Positions 63,657-64,000 of a stretch of 64,000 nucleotides of DNA are shown piece by piece. Source of the stretch: an uncultured Methylibium sp. (GTDB taxonomy: Bacteria > Pseudomonadota > Gammaproteobacteria > Burkholderiales > Burkholderiaceae_C); the NCBI RefSeq assembly GCF_902826655.1, contig NZ_CADEFR010000012.1:1-64000 (forward strand), written 5' to 3'. Position 1 is the first letter of the stretch. Each line of letters starts with the position of its first letter. The notes under the pieces were generated by a model. The model worked only from the letters and a program-made list of their open reading frames with translations. It searched no databases and was not told the origin of the DNA. The position numbers and the translations under genes were made by a program.

Positions 63657-64000
63657 TCAGGGCCGGCGCTCCGGCAACGGGATGCGCTCGGTCTCGCCCG
63701 GCACCTGCCCCAGGCGATCGGCGGCCCAGTCGTCGCCCGCCTGCAGCAGGCGGTCCTTGCGCGAGGACACGAAGTTCCACCACAGGAAGCGGTGGCCGAG
63801 CGGCGTGCCACCGATCAGCACCACGCGGGCGGCAGCGTCCGCGGCGACGAGGCGTGCGACCGCGCCTTCGGGCAGCACCGCCATCGTGCGCGGCTCGACG
63901 CGCTCGCTCACGCCGTCGATGCGGACCTCGAAGGCCGCGTCGATGCCGTACAGCGCGCGCTCCTGGGCGTCGGCCGTCGTCGGCAAGGCCGTGGCAGCAC
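63657..64000 (-). CDS. Pirin family protein, C-terminal part, cut by window edge
   Basis: The last 114 or so codons of a bicupin pirin, a probable metal-dependent oxidoreductase with quercetinase-like members. Visible are ERALYGIDAAFEVRIDG, VVLIGGTPLGHRFLWWNFVS and VPGETERIPLP, the pirin C-terminal signature. The frame stays open to the window end, so the start lies outside; an in-frame TTG at 63986 is not the start. Confidence 0.88.
   Translation of the reverse strand, partial: AATALPTTADAQERALYGIDAAFEVRIDGVSERVEPRTMAVLPEGAVARLVAADAAARVVLIGGTPLGHRFLWWNFVSSRKDRLLQAGDDWAADRLGQVPGETERIPLPERRP

Overview
The window is about 64 kb of GC-rich DNA with the gene layout of a betaproteobacterium. Two conserved strings point to Burkholderiales: yceD-rpmF-plsX-fabH-fabD-fabG-acpP-fabF and rpoE-rseA-rseB-degP followed by lepA. 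A Sphaerotilaceae or Comamonadaceae-like host fits the GC content, the DUF4148 secretory peptide and the TTTCTTTG/CAAAGAAA repeat family, but I inferred this by eye and did not test it. No tRNA, rRNA, CRISPR array, transposase or phage gene was found.

Layout. 1-12.6 kb, minus strand: lepA (cut by the window edge), an unusual 540-bp intergenic region, the sigma-E envelope-stress operon, a YgfX-like membrane protein, and the fatty-acid/phospholipid initiation genes through rpmF and yceD. 12.6-15.5 kb: maf and an RsmI-like methylase (plus), then a DEAD-box helicase (minus).

15.5-37.0 kb, almost all plus strand: a polysaccharide locus. It makes dTDP-L-rhamnose (rfbBDAC) and GDP-L-fucose (manC, fcl, gmd), and carries a three-gene module for a 3-amino(acetamido) sugar. 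It also has a flippase, a glutamine-dependent amidotransferase, a polymerase candidate, three glycosyltransferases, an acyltransferase, a methyltransferase and an epimerase. Inside it, on the minus strand, sits a WecA/MraY-type initiating transferase, divergent from a small MarR-type EPS regulator.

37.0-49.6 kb, minus strand: a second, tightly overlapped polysaccharide operon that converges on the first. In transcription order it holds a flippase, acyltransferase, GT4, ExoA-like GT2, methyltransferase, UDP-glucose dehydrogenase, DegT aminotransferase, PglC/WcaJ-type initiating transferase and WbpM/PglF-type dehydratase. It ends in a small secreted/membrane protein, a methyltransferase with a kinase-like N-terminus, and a sulfatase-like membrane protein. 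Each locus therefore has its own initiating enzyme, transferases and flippase. Wza/Wzc/Wzz-type export genes and a ligase are absent from the window.

49.7-64 kb: housekeeping and small genes. These are lysS, a long inverted pair of repeats, an enoyl-CoA hydratase, two tandem paralogous small proteins, a DUF3108 protein with an M61 peptidase, a DUF4148 peptide, dsbC, a UbiH-type hydroxylase, an AsmA protein, a MOSC protein, an EamA transporter and the end of a pirin gene.

Non-coding signals that stand out: a -10-like hexamer only 5-8 nt from several start codons (possible leaderless mRNAs), tight GNA-triloop palindromes before lepA, an origin-like AT-rich island, a candidate small RNA, and the inverted repeat after lysS, whose two hairpins differ by matched changes on both sides of the stem.
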